Shown here: one piece after another, positions 1 through 11,299 of the stretch
How the letters are laid out: the number at the start of each line of letters is the position of its first letter
Position numbering within the stretch: the stretch's first letter is position 1
Assembly: GCA_021397845.1 (NCBI GenBank)
Contig: CM038052.1
Span: forward strand, 131,011,854-131,075,853
Length of the DNA: 64,000 bases
Source of the DNA: Areca catechu
Taxonomy: Eukaryota; Streptophyta; Magnoliopsida; Arecales; Arecaceae
Direction of reading: 5' to 3'
Translations under genes and position numbers: made by a program
Notes under the pieces: model-generated
What the model saw: only the letters and a program-made list of their open reading frames with translations
Told to the model about the DNA's origin: nothing
Databases searched by the model: none

Positions 1-952
1 TAAGAGGTGGGTTGACCTCCTGGGGTGGTTCTATAGGGACTTGTTCCTAGTCCTCCTCTAAGGGCAATACTTGTGAACCTTCACCATCCTCTATAATGTT
101 CAATCCTGGCTCAATTACTCCTTCACAGTCTCTAGTGGGTTCAGGATGTTTTTCTTTTGGTTCCTCGATAATTTCTACTAGGGGCCCATCTTCACCATAT
201 TCCTCTACTAAACTTGATTCATAGATGTCTTCTTTAAATTCTTTAATGGGCTCAGGAGTTTCTTTCCCTAGATTTTCAATGGGTTCAACCTTGAAGTCTT
301 CAATGGGTTCAAAGGTTTTTGTATTCAAATTCTCAGTTTGTTCATCCTTCTCTCCCTAAAACTCTTCCAACAACTGATTTTCAGGATCATAGACTTCCTC
401 CTCTGGTTCAACAATGGGTTCGGGTTTAGTCTCAGTCGGTTTATCTATAAGTAGGGCAGGAGCGGTGCACTGACTAGCAAAATGCCAAGGTTTATGACAC
501 CTATAACAGTTACCTTGGGGATCGGGTCTCCTCTGGACTTCAATAGCTTTACCCTTGTCCTCTTTACTGTATTGGGATCGATTCAGACTGGGACGACTAG
601 GACTGGGTCGAGCTAGGCTTGGTCGACTGGGGTCAGATCGGTTCGGGCTTGGTCGACTTAGGTAAGCCTGGCTATAACCTTAGGTGGATCCGGGGATACG
701 GCTTTGGTTCCTAAAGCGCTCAAGTCTTCTATAGGCAGGAGCTCTCTGGAAATGCTCACGGAGCCTAACAACTTCCTCTATGGGTCCTAGTCTGGCCTTT
801 ATTTGATCAAGTCTATTAGTCAACTGGTTGCTTAATTGAATCATGGATTGAGTTAGGGCTCCAATGTTAGCTCGAAGTTGGTCCATGGCTTCGGTAAGGG
901 GTGGAGAAGGTGGGTGAAAAGAGGTTCCTGATCTAGTGCACATGTAATACAC
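1..952 (-). pseudogene. Gag-like ORF of gypsy unit A1 (runs off window)
   Basis: One minus-strand frame runs from the Met near 952 past the stop at 47-49, with premature stops near 678 and 357. It opens with a MYYMCTRSG-type N-terminus, then a Gln/Leu-rich probable coiled coil, then a Ser/Arg/Pro-rich stretch. A zinc knuckle CX2CX4HX4C (CYRCHKPWHFASQC) lies at 467-508 and a long Glu/Pro-rich acidic tail follows. In gypsy elements gag forms the virus-like particle and the knuckle binds element RNA. The usual capsid core of about 150-200 residues between coil and knuckle is missing, so this is a shortened, probably non-autonomous gag. It is about 90% alike by eye to the copy at 4640-5593. The real 3' end lies outside the window. 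Confidence 0.85.
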
Positions 953-1840
953 ATAGAACGGTGCTATGGTTTGCTAGACCTAGGAGATCTCACCAAATGT
1001 GAGGTCAAGAAGATGAACCTGGAAGTAGTAACTTGGCACCTGGCCAGGTAAGTGTAAGGTTAGTGGAGGTTCCTCATTACTTGCCTTAGACACCAATTTG
1101 AAATTGGCCAGATAAGTGAACCAACCCACTTTCCTTCGGGATCTAGTCCCAGAACCACTTTCATAGACACCAGCTACTCAAGCACACACCAATAAGTGAT
1201 CTAGCTTGGCTCGGTACTTGGGTCGACCTGACTTCGTGGGTGTCCCTAGCTCACTAGAGCAGATTAAGTGTCTAATCAATTTTAGTTAACGGCTAGGGTT
1301 CGATATGTCAGGTGGTGGTTTTTTGGACTAGGGACAGGTAATGAAATCCTCAACCTATGTTAATTTGATGCCATTAGGATGAGTTATGCAAAATGATGCA
1401 CACAAATGACTAATGAAATGACTAAAAATTTTCTTGTTTTTTTTTTCTTTTTGTGTCTTTCAGATGTGTGAATGTTAAACAAAATGCAGGAATTGAAATA
1501 TGCCCCTAAATGCAATAAATAAACTAGATTGGATGAATGAAGCAAGAAATGAGATGCTTGTTGGAATTTCAGACCTGAGATTTTCTCAGGTAGTATTTGG
1601 CTTGTAGAAATTTTACAAACTGAAATAAAATCTGAGAAAATAGCCAAAAATACTCTGAATTAAATGTGATCTAACAAAATAGAAATCACAAAATTTGAAG
1701 GACCCTATAGAGAGAAAAAATCAATGTTCAGACCATATACGGGTTGAACAGAATGCTGAAAATGAAAGGAAAAGATGCAAGGTTCCTAATCTATTACTCC
1801 TTGTTTTTCACTAGTCCTAACCATGCTCTGGTACCAATAA
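953..1840 (-). other. Untranslated leader of unit A1
   Basis: This is the stretch between the PBS and the gag start on the minus strand. It is non-coding, with no long frame on either strand. It matches 5594-6466 (leader of A2) nearly base for base, including a poly-T/A tract near 1437-1450, so it is leader sequence and not host DNA. Confidence 0.75.
1825..1836 (-). promoter_or_regulatory. Primer-binding site of A1
   Basis: Read on the minus strand the 12 bases are TGGTACCAGAGC, one mismatch from the initiator-Met tRNA site TGGTATCAGAGC. It sits four bases after the LTR terminus GCATCA. This fixes both the LTR border and the direction of the unit. Confidence 0.85.
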
Positions 1841-3592
1841 TGATGCAGGGGAGTAGAGCTAGAGATGCTAGTATGGATGCTTATGATGCAATGGGGTTCT
1901 TTTTTTTTTATAATTGATGGTTTTAAATGATTTTATAAGTTTTTGGTTCCCGATCACAAACAAAGACTAGAAATAGGAGAAACTGAAAAATAGAAGCCTA
2001 CACTAGCAAATCAAATCCCTAAATAGTGAAAAAGAGAACAGGATCCCGGGATTACGAAATCCCGTAGGACTAAGCTCGATACGCAAAACCTACTTAGGAG
2101 ATAGAGGCAAACATCACACGTTTGAAGCGCCCGATGTAGAGTTCGCTCAACTCAGCAGATGCGGCCTAGATGCCCGAGCAGTCAAACTCGCGGATGCACC
2201 GGCATTCAGTCGGTGGTCATGATGGCAAAGCAGACCATCTCCGGTGCCCGTGATACCAAGGGGGACCTATAGGCAAGCAAAGGAGGGATTAGTGAAATGG
2301 AGATAAGTATTGAAATAGAACTAAGGAAGGGTTGAGAAGGGGCTTCAAGCCGGTGTCTGGCTGGATTCTGAAGTCGAAGAAGGGGATAACTTGGGGCCTC
2401 GCACCTCGCGACATCCCGGAGGACAAAGGAATGTGGCCTCACACCACTTGACGTCTTGGAGGATGAAGGACATGCGATACCCTGGGGCGACGGAAAGGTG
2501 GCCTCACACCACTCGACATCCCTGGGGATGAAGGAAGCTTCACTCAAACCTAGTCTAGGAGACAATGGTTGGAGGAGAAACAAAACTCAAGCTCTTTTCA
2601 TTTCATCATCAATACCCTTTGCAATGGAGGGATTGGGTCCTTTAAATAGGCACCCAAGGCCCATTTGAATTCAAAACATTTCATACCCTTGAACCCAAAT
2701 TACAACCCAAAAAAGGTGGCGCCCACATAGATGGGGAAAGCTCTTCATGGCCGACCAAATGGTGGAGGGCATTGGCGTGGCATGTGGGAGGGCTTGGAGT
2801 GGGGAATTGGCCTCTTGACTTCCTTCTTTGCATGTTCATTTTGGGAAGGAAATGGGGAGCAAGGCTTGCTTGAAGGGATGTGCTTCCTTTGATCCTTCAA
2901 CGCCCACTTGGAGTGACTCATGGCCGTCCAAGGTGGAGGGAGCTTTGGGCATTGCAAAGTTGAAGGCTTGGAATGGGGAGTGTGTCCCTTGACTTTCCAC
3001 TCTTGCATGAATACTTTAGGAAGAAGACTTGGGAAATGGCTTGCTTTGTGGCTTGGTCTCTTCATGAATCTTCAATGCCCCATTGATGATGGATCATGGC
3101 ATGATATGGGAGAGGGAAGAGGGGGATGATGTCTCCTCCTTCCAAGGTCGCTCAAATGAAAATAGTATGGAGGGGGTGTGTGGAATGCATGAGGGGTGCC
3201 TCCTTGCTTCCTTCCTTGGATGCTCAAGTGGTAACTGATGTGGCGCCACATAGGTGGCTGAGGTGGTGCCTAGGTTTGCATCTTTCTGAGTGTAAGAGGT
3301 GGGTTGGCCCACAAGGAACTTGACATGGTCTTGAAAGCGAGGTTGACTTCAATTGAGCTTGGGCCTATTCCAAACTTAGACTCGAACCAAAAATAAATAC
3401 AGGACCCATGACCTAAACTTGACCCAAATTAGTGAAGGTACAAGACTAAAAAAAACATAGACTAGGTACATGAGTCAAAATTATAAAATTACTTTGGCTT
3501 ATAGCCTTATTACATGTCTCAAAGAATTGGAACCCTAATCTGAGATCCATAGAGGGTTGAGGAGCCTCTATCGGATCTTGGTGCCCACACCA
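1841..3592 (-). mobile_element. LTR shared by gypsy units A1 and A2
   Basis: This is a 1752-bp LTR. On the minus strand it starts TGGTGTGGGCACC and ends CCCTGCATCA. Upstream is the integrase/chromodomain end of A2 with a purine-rich tract (CCCCGAGAGAAC); downstream are the PBS and gag of A1. It is therefore the 3' LTR of A2 and the 5' LTR of A1 at once. A near-identical solo copy lies at 33603-35347 and a 5'-truncated copy at 6467-7563. Short open frames inside it are chance. Confidence 0.9.
2639..2650 (-). promoter_or_regulatory. TATA-like element of the A LTR
   Basis: On the minus strand it reads CCTATTTAAAGG, about 950 bp into the LTR. The same CTATTTAA core sits at a matching place in LTRs of D (8708) and C (33588), so it is probably the retrotransposon TATA box. 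Confidence 0.5.
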
Positions 3593-4135
3593 GTTCTCTC
3601 GGGGTGGGAGGAACTCGACCCTGTCAAGTAAGGGTTAGTTTGGCTTTGGTACCTCTCCAGGATATCAGTGTCGATGCACTGCAAGTCCTTCCAAGTGATC
3701 CAAGAGTCATCGGACTCGGGTCGGCCTTGCCATCGGACCAGGTAACATTGATAGCCTTTGCCCTGGGTAGTGATAGCTTGGTCATCCAGGACACACTCGA
3801 TCCGCTATCCTCTCTTAGGTAAAACTGGAGATGGACATTCAGGTTCGGGTTCACTCTCAAAAGGAAGGTCAGGTCCAAATGGCTCGCTGGGTATGTTTGT
3901 GGGTTCCCTATACTCGACTAAGTCAGAGATATTGAATGTCGAGCTAATTCCATAATTCGGAGGTAATTCTAGCACATAGGCATTAGGGCCCATTCTCCTA
4001 ATCACTTTAAAGGGACCAGTCCCACGAGCATGAAGCTTCTTAATGGTCCCCGGTAGAAACCGTTCAGGCCTGAGCCTAATCATTATAAAATCTCCTATTT
4101 CAAACTCTTTGGCTCGCTTTCGGGAATCAACCAAA
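3593..4135 (-). pseudogene. Integrase C-terminal domain plus chromodomain, unit A2
   Basis: The minus frame 4134-3805 carries the integrase C-terminal signature GPFKVIRRMGPNAYVLELP followed by a GISSTFNISDLVEYRE segment. After a single in-frame TAG at 3805 the same frame continues into a chromodomain (YLVRWQGRPESDDSW, about 3765-3720) and a tail ending at the polypurine tract beside the LTR. In chromoviruses the chromodomain is thought to steer integration to marked chromatin. The integrase catalytic core is not upstream; the frame breaks at about 4135 and only a vestige follows. The same CTD-chromodomain end occurs in B, C, D, G1 and G2. Confidence 0.88.
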
Positions 4136-5593
4136 TTATTTTAAAAAAAATTTATTTAATGCATAATCCTAACATGATGCAAAATGCAGACTCAACTATG
4201 CATCACTATTGGAAAAAAAAAAAAATTATTGGATGCTCTAGGGCCTAAACCTAACAGATTATGGACTCTCTAGGTTTGACCCTAGTCTGGTATGTACAAG
4301 AAAATTATCAAGGATCCCTAACAAATGCCATAAAGTGTACCAAAGTAAATGGCAAAAGGGATGGGTTCTAAGGAGTCATGCAGCCTGGTAATTTCAACAA
4401 AATGCAACCCCCATGGCTCTAAAAATGTGAGAAGGCTCTAGGAAGGGGAGAAAATAGGAGTCGGAGTCTTGGGGTAATCTCTGGGCATCACGAAATAGAC
4501 CTTGGTTATTCAGGATAATCTTAAGATTTGGACATTGTTCTACAGGTGCAAGTTCCAAGGCTAGATGGGTGTTCCTAAATGGTGAAAGGTCATTAAGAAG
4601 GTCTTTGGGAATGTTATCTTGAGAGTCCTCAAAACTGATGTCTACCTCCTGGGGTGGTTCTATAGGGACTTGGTCCTAGTCCTCCTCTAAGGGCAATACT
4701 TGTGAACCTTCACCATCCTCTACAATGTTCGATCCTGGCTCAATTACTCCTTCACAGTCTCTAGTGGGTTCAGGATCTTTTTCTTTTGGTTCCTCGATAA
4801 TTTCTACTAGGGGCCCATCTTCACCATATTCCTCTACTAAACTTGATTCATGATGTCTTCTTTAAATTCTTTAATGGGCTCAGTAGTTTCTTTCCCTAGA
4901 TTTTCAATAGGTTCAACCTTAAAGTCTTCAATGGGTTCAAAGGTTTTTAAATTCAAATTCTCAGATTGTTCATCCTTCTCTCCCTGAAACTCTTCCAACA
5001 ACTGATTTTCAAGATCATAAACTCCTCCTCAGGTTCAACAATGGGTTCGGGTTCAATCTTAATCGGTTCATCTATAAGTAGGGCAGGGGCGGTGCACTGA
5101 CTAGCAAAATGCCCAGGTTTATGACATCTATAGTAGTTACATTGGGGATCGGGTCTCTTTTGGACTTCAATAGCCTTACCCTTGTCCTCTCTACTGTATT
5201 GGGGTCGATTCAGACTGGGACGACTAGGACTGGGTCAGGCTAGGCTTGGTCGACTGGGTATGATCGGTTCGGGCTTGGTCGACTTGGCTAAGCCTGGATA
5301 TAACCTTGGGTGGATCCAGGGATACGGCTCTGGTTCCTAAAGGGCTCAGGTCTTCTGTAGGCGGGAGCACTCTGGAAACGCTTACGGAGCCTAACAACTT
5401 CCTATATGGGTCCTAGTCTGGCCTTTATTTGATCAAATCTATTAGTCAACTGGTTGCTTAATTGAGTCATGGATTGACTTAGGGCTCGAATGTCAGCTTG
5501 AAGTTGGTCCATGGCTTCGGTAGGGGGTGGAGAAGGTGGGTGAAAAGAGGTTCCTGATCTAGTGCACATGTAACACACACAGAACGGTGCCAC
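4136..5593 (-). pseudogene. Chimeric gag/acidic/vestigial-integrase ORF, unit A2
   Basis: The minus strand starts with an MCTRSG-type gag N-terminus and coil (5575-5402), a stop near 5402, a Ser/Arg/Pro-rich stretch, and a degenerate knuckle at 5094-5135 in which the first Cys codon reads Tyr (YYRCHKPGHFASQC). A Glu/Pro-rich acidic region follows (about 5050-4640). The last part, about 4600-4300, keeps a trace of integrase core (LLWYTLWHLLG). No protease, reverse transcriptase or RNase H is present. The order is the same as in D and B, so this is a family architecture and not a single random deletion. Poly-A/T runs at about 4140-4230 mark a rearranged joint with the chromodomain part. Confidence 0.75.
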
Positions 5594-6466
5594 GGTTCGC
5601 TAGACCTAGGAGATCTCACCAAATGTGAGGTCAAGAAGATGAACCTGGAAGTAGTAACTTGGTACCTGGCCAGGTAAGGTAAGGTTAGTAGAGGTTCCTC
5701 TTTGCTAGCCTTAGACACCAATTTGAAATTGGTCAGGTAAGCGAACCAACCCACTTTCCTTCGGGATCTAGTCCCCGAACCACTTTCCTAGACACCAGCT
5801 ACTCAAGCACACACCAACAAGTGATCTAGCTTGGCTCGGCACTTGGGTCAACCCGACTTCGTGGGTGTCCCTAGCTCACTAGAGCATATTAAGCATCTAA
5901 TCAATTTTAGTTAACGGCTAGGGTTCCATATGTCGGGTGGTAGTTTTTTGGGCTAGGGACAGGTAATGGAATCCTGAACCTATGTTAATTTGATGCCATT
6001 AGGATGAGTTATGCAAAATGATGCACACAAATGACTAATGAATGACTAAAATTTCCTTTTTTTTTTTTTTTCTTTTTGTGTCTTTCAGATGTGTGAATGT
6101 TAAACAAATTGCAAGAATTAAATATGCCCCTAAATGCAAGAAATAAGCTAGATGGATGAATGAAGCAAGAAATGAGATGCTTGCTGGAATTCATACCTGA
6201 GATTTTCTCAGGTAGTATTTCGGCTTGTAGAAATTTTACAAACTGAAATAAAATTTATGAAATAGCTAAAAATACTCGGAATTAAATGAGACCTAACAAA
6301 ATAGAAATCATGAAATTTGGAGGTCCCTACAGAGAAAAAAAAAAATCAATGTTCAGACCCATATACGGGCTTAACAGAATGCAGAAAATGAAAGGAAAAG
6401 ATGTAAGGTTTCTAATCTATTACTCCTTGTTTCTCACTAGTCCTAACCATGCTCTAATACCACTAA
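5594..6466 (-). other. Untranslated leader and PBS of unit A2
   Basis: This non-coding leader is almost identical to 953-1840. The PBS lies at 6451-6462 and reads TGGTATTAGAGC on the minus strand, one mismatch from the initiator-Met site, four bases after the LTR terminus. Confidence 0.78.
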
Positions 6467-7563
6467 TGAAGCAGGGGAGTAGAGCTAGAGATGCTAGTAT
6501 GGATGCTTATGATGCAATGGGGTTCTTTTTTTTTATATAGTTGATGATCTTTAAATGTTTTTATAAGTTTTTGGTTCCCGATCACAAACAAAGACTAGAA
6601 ATAGGAGAAACTGAATAATATAAGACTACACTAGCAAATCAAGTCCCTAAATAGTGAAAAAAAAGAACATGATCCCGGGATTAAGAAACCCCGGTAGGAC
6701 TAAGCTTGATATGCAATACCTACTTAGGAGATAGGAGCAAACATCACACGTCTGAAGCGCCCGATGCAGAGATTGCTCGACTCGGTGGATGCGGCCTGGA
6801 TGCCCGAGCAGTCGAACCTGCGGATGTGCCAGCTTTCGGTCGGGTGGCGCGATGGCAAAGCAGACTATCTCCGGTGCCCGTGATACCAAGGGGGACTTGT
6901 AGGCAAGCAAAGGAGGGATTAGTGAAATGGAGAGAAGTATCGAAATGGAACTAAGGGAGGGTTGAGAAGGGGCTTCGAGCCCGGTGTCCGGCTGGATTTC
7001 AAAGTCGAAGAAGGGGATAACTTGGGGCCTCGCACCCCGCAACGTCCCGAAGGACGAAGGAATGTGGCCTCACACCACTCGATGTCCCGGAGGACGAAGG
7101 ACTTGCGACGCCCTGGGGCAACGGAAAGGTAGCCTCACACCACTCGACGTCCCTTGGGATGTAGGAAGCTTCACTCAAACCTAGTCTAGGAGACAATGGT
7201 TGGAGGAGAAACAAAACTCAAGCTCTTTTCATTTCATCATCAATACCCTTTACAATGGAGGGGTTGGGTCCTTTAAATAGGCACCCAAGGCCCATTTGAA
7301 TTCAAAACATTTCAAACCCTTGAACCCAAATTACAACCCAAAAATGATGGCACCCACATGGATGGGGAAAGCTCTTCATGGCTGACCAAATGGAGGAGGA
7401 GATTGGCATGGCATGTGGGAGGGCTTGGAGAGGGGAATTGTCCTATTGACTTCCTTCTTTGCATGTTCATTTTGGGAAGGAAACGGGGAGCAAGGCTTGC
7501 TTGAAGGGATGTGCTTCCATTGATCCTTCAACGCCCACTTGGAGTGACTCATGGCCGGCCAAG
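6467..7563 (-). mobile_element. 5'-truncated LTR of gypsy unit A2
   Basis: It matches 1841-2937 closely, base by base over long stretches, and ends (minus strand) in CCCTGCTTCA where other copies have GCATCA. The first about 650 bp of the LTR are absent: at 7560-7566 the match stops abruptly and reverse transcriptase of Tat element J begins. Both partners are cut mid-feature there, so the joint is a deletion or rearrangement and not a clean insertion end. Confidence 0.85.
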
Positions 7564-7904
7564 GGACAAACTGCTACAAGATGATGCCCTTCGGTCTGAA
7601 GAATGCAAGAGTCACGCACCAGCATCTGGTCAATATGGTCTTTAAGGATCAAATTGGCCAGAACATGCAAGTGTATGTGGATGACATGCTCGTCATGAGC
7701 AAGCCAAGCTTGAGCCATATCGATGACCTCGAAGAATCCTTCCATAATCTATGGCAGCATCAGATGAAGTTAAATCCAGCAAACTGCGCCTTCGGAGTAG
7801 CAGCAGGAAAGTACCTCGGCTTCATGGTCACCCGGAGGGGCATTGAAGCAAACCCAGAGAAGGTCCTGGCAATCATCGACATGGAGCACCCGACCTCCAA
7901 GAAG
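7564..7904 (+). pseudogene. Tat-type reverse transcriptase fragment of element J
   Basis: The frame encodes the second half of a gypsy reverse transcriptase: YKMMPFGLKNA, the catalytic box YVDDMLV (metal-binding Asp pair), LNPANCAFGV and GKYLGFMV. These match plant Tat-lineage (Ogre/Retand-like) pol. The N-terminal half and everything 5' of it are lost at 7563. Element D interrupts the frame at 7905; removing D and one CAGGT lets the frame run on into ...LTGRIDVLSQFISRS at 14072 with one stop. Its role was to copy the element RNA; it is dead here. Confidence 0.92.
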
Positions 7905-7909
7905 CAGGT

Positions 7910-9364
7910 TGGTGGGGACACCTGAGGCACCAGAATAAGACAGAGGCTTTTTCAACCCTCTGTAAATTGATCAATAATTTATGAGTCCATCTGTAATAAG
8001 GGCTTAGCTCATCTGAGTCCATTTTAGTTGTTATTTGAGTATTTTAGTTGTTATTTCAGTTCTGTACTAGTCAGCTCATGTTGAGCTAGTTCAGTCCAAT
8101 GCTAGTCAGCTCATATTGAGCTAATTTTATTTTTTTGAGTCCTGTCCAAGCATACTGAAGACTCAAGACTATATCATACAAGTGAAGACCAAGTCCAACT
8201 AGATTGAAGACATGAAAGTATAGCACAAGTCCAACCCAGCTTGAAGATTTGAAGACCCCAGGAGGAAAATTCAGAAAACCCTGATTTCTTGCAGATGCCC
8301 TCCAGATGCCCAGATTCCCTTCCAGATGCCAAAGTATATTCATAGATAAGGTCATCCATGATTCCAGAGGTCCATCTGCATCCTAGCCCAAAGAAGTCAA
8401 GCCCAGGTGCCAAGCCCAAGCCCCTAAGAAGCAAGATACCAGGGAATATTCCTGCTACCTGGCTACCAGGCCACCCCAGCTTCCAGAGGCCCAAACCCAT
8501 GCACCCAAGCCCCTTTGGGCCGGCCTTTTGCTGCTCCTAGAAGCCTAACACGCCCCCCTAGGCGTCCTTGGAGTCTTGACCAAGTCAAGAAAATTTTTAG
8601 GGATTTTTCTACCTAATATTTCCTTATTTTCTAGCTAGGGTTTGAGAGGGAAAAGGATTCTTATGTAAAGACTTATGTACCCTTACTTGGAGCCCAAGGT
8701 TAAGGGTCTATTTAAGGGACCCTAGACTCTTGTATGAAGGGGGGATTTTTGATGAATGAAAACCTTGAGTTCTTCTATTGAGTGGTGTGATACCCTGCTG
8801 TGTGCATAAAGGGTTTGTGAGAGTTCTTCTTCCCGGTGTTTGCAATCATCTTCTTGCTGCCAACAAACCCTCCAGATCCCTGGATGCCCACTCCAAAAGA
8901 AGCCTTCCCTTGCTGTTTTTACTTTGTTTTCTTGTTCCTTTGTGAGCTTTCTAACCCCTGACAGGTCGTTTGCAGGTCCCTGAGTTCCTACGAATCCAAC
9001 GACTCCAGCCAAGCCTCAATCGGATCACCGAGCAGAAAGCCGGTATCCGCGGGTCTTTGGCTCGGTTTTCCAGGCCGCATCCGTCGAGGAACGAGAGACC
9101 CCTTCACTGCGATCTTCACAGACATTGTCAGGTACACCCCTCTACCTCCAGTAGTTTTATTGTAGGAGAACTTGCCCTAACTGAGGCTTCTCAGCCCCGG
9201 CGGTCCTTCTTTGCTACTTTTCTAGGTCCTAATCTGCATGCTGATCTTCAGAAATTCATACAAAATTCCCTACAAATAATTTTGATTTGAAATTTGGGAA
9301 TTAATCACCTAACTCAACATGTAAAACATACAAAAATAATTGCATGCATATTAGTTCCCCATCA
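7910..9364 (+). mobile_element. 5' LTR of D
   Basis: This 1455-bp LTR starts TGGTGGGGACACC and ends TTCCCCATCA. A TATA-like CTATTTAAGG lies at 8708-8717, followed by a leader-like R/U5 part with GC-rich blocks near 9000-9200. It is nearly identical to 12608-14066. Confidence 0.95.
8708..8717 (+). promoter_or_regulatory. TATA-like box in the D LTR
   Basis: CTATTTAAGG, about 800 bp into the LTR, is conserved in the 3' LTR of D and in the LTR of C near 33588. The following about 30 bp would hold the transcription start; no start mapping is possible from sequence. Confidence 0.5.
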
Positions 9365-9366
9365 TT

Positions 9367-9378
9367 TGGTATCAGAGC
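9367..9378 (+). promoter_or_regulatory. Primer-binding site of D
   Basis: TGGTATCAGAGC is a perfect initiator-Met tRNA match, two bases after the LTR terminus. It is the best preserved PBS in the gypsy set here. Confidence 0.95.
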
Positions 9379-10246
9379 TTAGATTAGGGCTTATTTTCTA
9401 CAATTTTTTAGTTCGTATATACTCTGTTATTTTAATTATTTCTCCCTGTTAAAAACTCTAAAAATTTTGAAATTTATTTTCCTGGATTCACCATAATTCA
9501 CTGTGATTTTAAGAATTTTTCCAGATTTTATTATGTCCTGTGAATTTTCTGCAAGCCAAAATAGGGCCTGCAAATTTTCGGCTATGTTTTTTCAGCAAGA
9601 CAAGTTTGGAAGTTTTAGGGTTTTGTTTAGCATTTTTTGCATATCTTTTAATTTTAGTATTTTTCCTGAATATTAGGAAATAATTTGCAAGTTTTCTTCT
9701 ATTTAAGAAAATATCAAAAAAAAATAAAATAAAATTACATATTCTCCAAAAATACCAAAAACATCTAACCCTAATTTGCATCATCTGCCTGCCATCATTG
9801 CATAATCTACTTTTAAGGGCACTCTTGCTATATCAGATGGGGGGAGGAGTTGATAACCTTTCCATAGCCCAAAACCACATCCCTTGCATTCAGTACCAAG
9901 CCTTAACCTAAAATTAATTAGACTTAATTTGCCCTAGTGGGCTAGGGACACCAACTGGTTGGGTCCGGGCTAGTGTTAGATCACTATGTCAAGTTAACCT
10001 GTGTGTGCCTTGTGCTCAGTGTCTAGAACGGTGGTTTAGGGATTCAATCCCGAAGGGCTTGTGTGCTGGTCCGCCTACCAGGCCAATCTCTGATTGGTGT
10101 CTAGGATTGGCAATCAGGGACCTAACACTCCCCTTACACCTGCCTGGTTGAGTACAGGGATACTATAGGCTAGTTTGCCACCCTGATTGAGCATCTAGTT
10201 TGGACTCTAGGTCTAGTCAGCTATAGTCAGTCTGATCGAGTCTTGC
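9379..10246 (+). other. Untranslated leader of D
   Basis: This is non-coding sequence between PBS and gag ATG. Its second half (about 9900-10240: a GTGACACCAACTGG-like block, then a TGGTGTCTAGG block) corresponds to leader blocks in B, G1, G2 and, reversed, A and E, so it is a family-wide leader. No long frame is seen. Confidence 0.75.
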
Positions 10247-11299
10247 ATGAGCACTAGATCAGGAGTTTCATATCACCCACCTCCTTCACAAATGTCTGAA
10301 CCCATGGAAAATTTACAAGCCCAAATAAAAGCCCTAGCTGATCAAATGGCCCAGATGACTACCCAGTTAACTCAGTCTGCTACCCAAACCAACAATAGAA
10401 TTGACCATCTTGCCAATAGGTTTGACCAGTTAGGAGGCCGTGTAGGGACCATAGCAAGAACCCATGGGTCACGATCTGAGCCAGATCCTAAGTCCCCTCA
10501 ACCTAGGAGAACCCCAAACCCTGATCTATACCATGAGGTCGAACCTAGGAGAGCCCCTTATCCTGACCCGTACTACAATCCTCAACCTAGGAGGACCCCA
10601 AACCCTGATCCATACCGAGAGGTTGAACCTAGGAGAGCCCCTCAGCCTGACCCATACTATAATCCTGAACCTAGGAGGACCCTAAACCCTGAACCATATC
10701 ATGAGGTTGAACCTAGGAGAGCCACTCAGCCTGACCCATACTATGATACTGAACCTAGATCCTATGACTCTAGATCCTATTTACCCACATCCTATAAGCC
10801 TAGTATACCCACAACCTATAGATCTTAAGACTTCAAATCCTCTGACTCTAGAATCTACGAACCCATATCCCATGAGTCCAGTAGACCCAAGACCTATAGA
10901 GCTGAACCCAAATCCTATGACCCCAGATCATATAATCCCGTGACCCATAGATCTGCACCCTTATCCTATGAGTCTAGGGAGCCCATAATCCCTAGATATC
11001 AATCTAGTACTAGTCAGGTTTCCCTTAGTCAACTTGAACCCCATAGGATTAGCACCCCTAAATATGAGCCCAGTAGTAAGCCACTACCCTTTAGACAACT
11101 TGAACCTACTAGGATTAGTGTCCATAATCAGAAACCAGGACCTAGCCAATTTTCCCCTAGCCGACCTTCTCCAACCATTCCTGAGATTGACAAGGCTTAC
11201 ATTAACGCGGAAGTGTATGAAGCTGATGCAAACTTAGTGGATGAGTATGAGGGAGAAGAGGAGACACCTTTAGATGACCTAGAATTAGCTGACCAATAG
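10247..11299 (+). pseudogene. Gag-like ORF of D with 14-residue Pro-rich repeats
   Basis: ATG at 10247 gives MSTRSGVSYHPPPSQ, then a Gln/Thr-rich probable coiled coil to about residue 70. Six tandem 14-residue units of the type PRRxPxPDPYxxxE follow (about 10510-10750). One TAA at 10826 interrupts the frame, which then stays open to 11299 with Tyr/Pro/Glu-rich sequence and an acidic end. Capsid core and zinc knuckle are both absent. The N-terminus equals that of A. The protein may retain only multimer-forming and linker parts of gag, and packaging would need partner gag; that is inference. Confidence 0.8.

Noticed and set aside
2206..3323. Several open frames of 65-125 codons on both strands
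   Set aside because: They lie inside the A LTR, recur in the truncated and solo copies with different lengths, and have no recognisable domain.
9367..9378. tRNA gene fragments (TGGTATCAGAGC sites)
   Set aside because: They are primer-binding sites placed just after LTR ends; no tRNA cloverleaf surrounds them.
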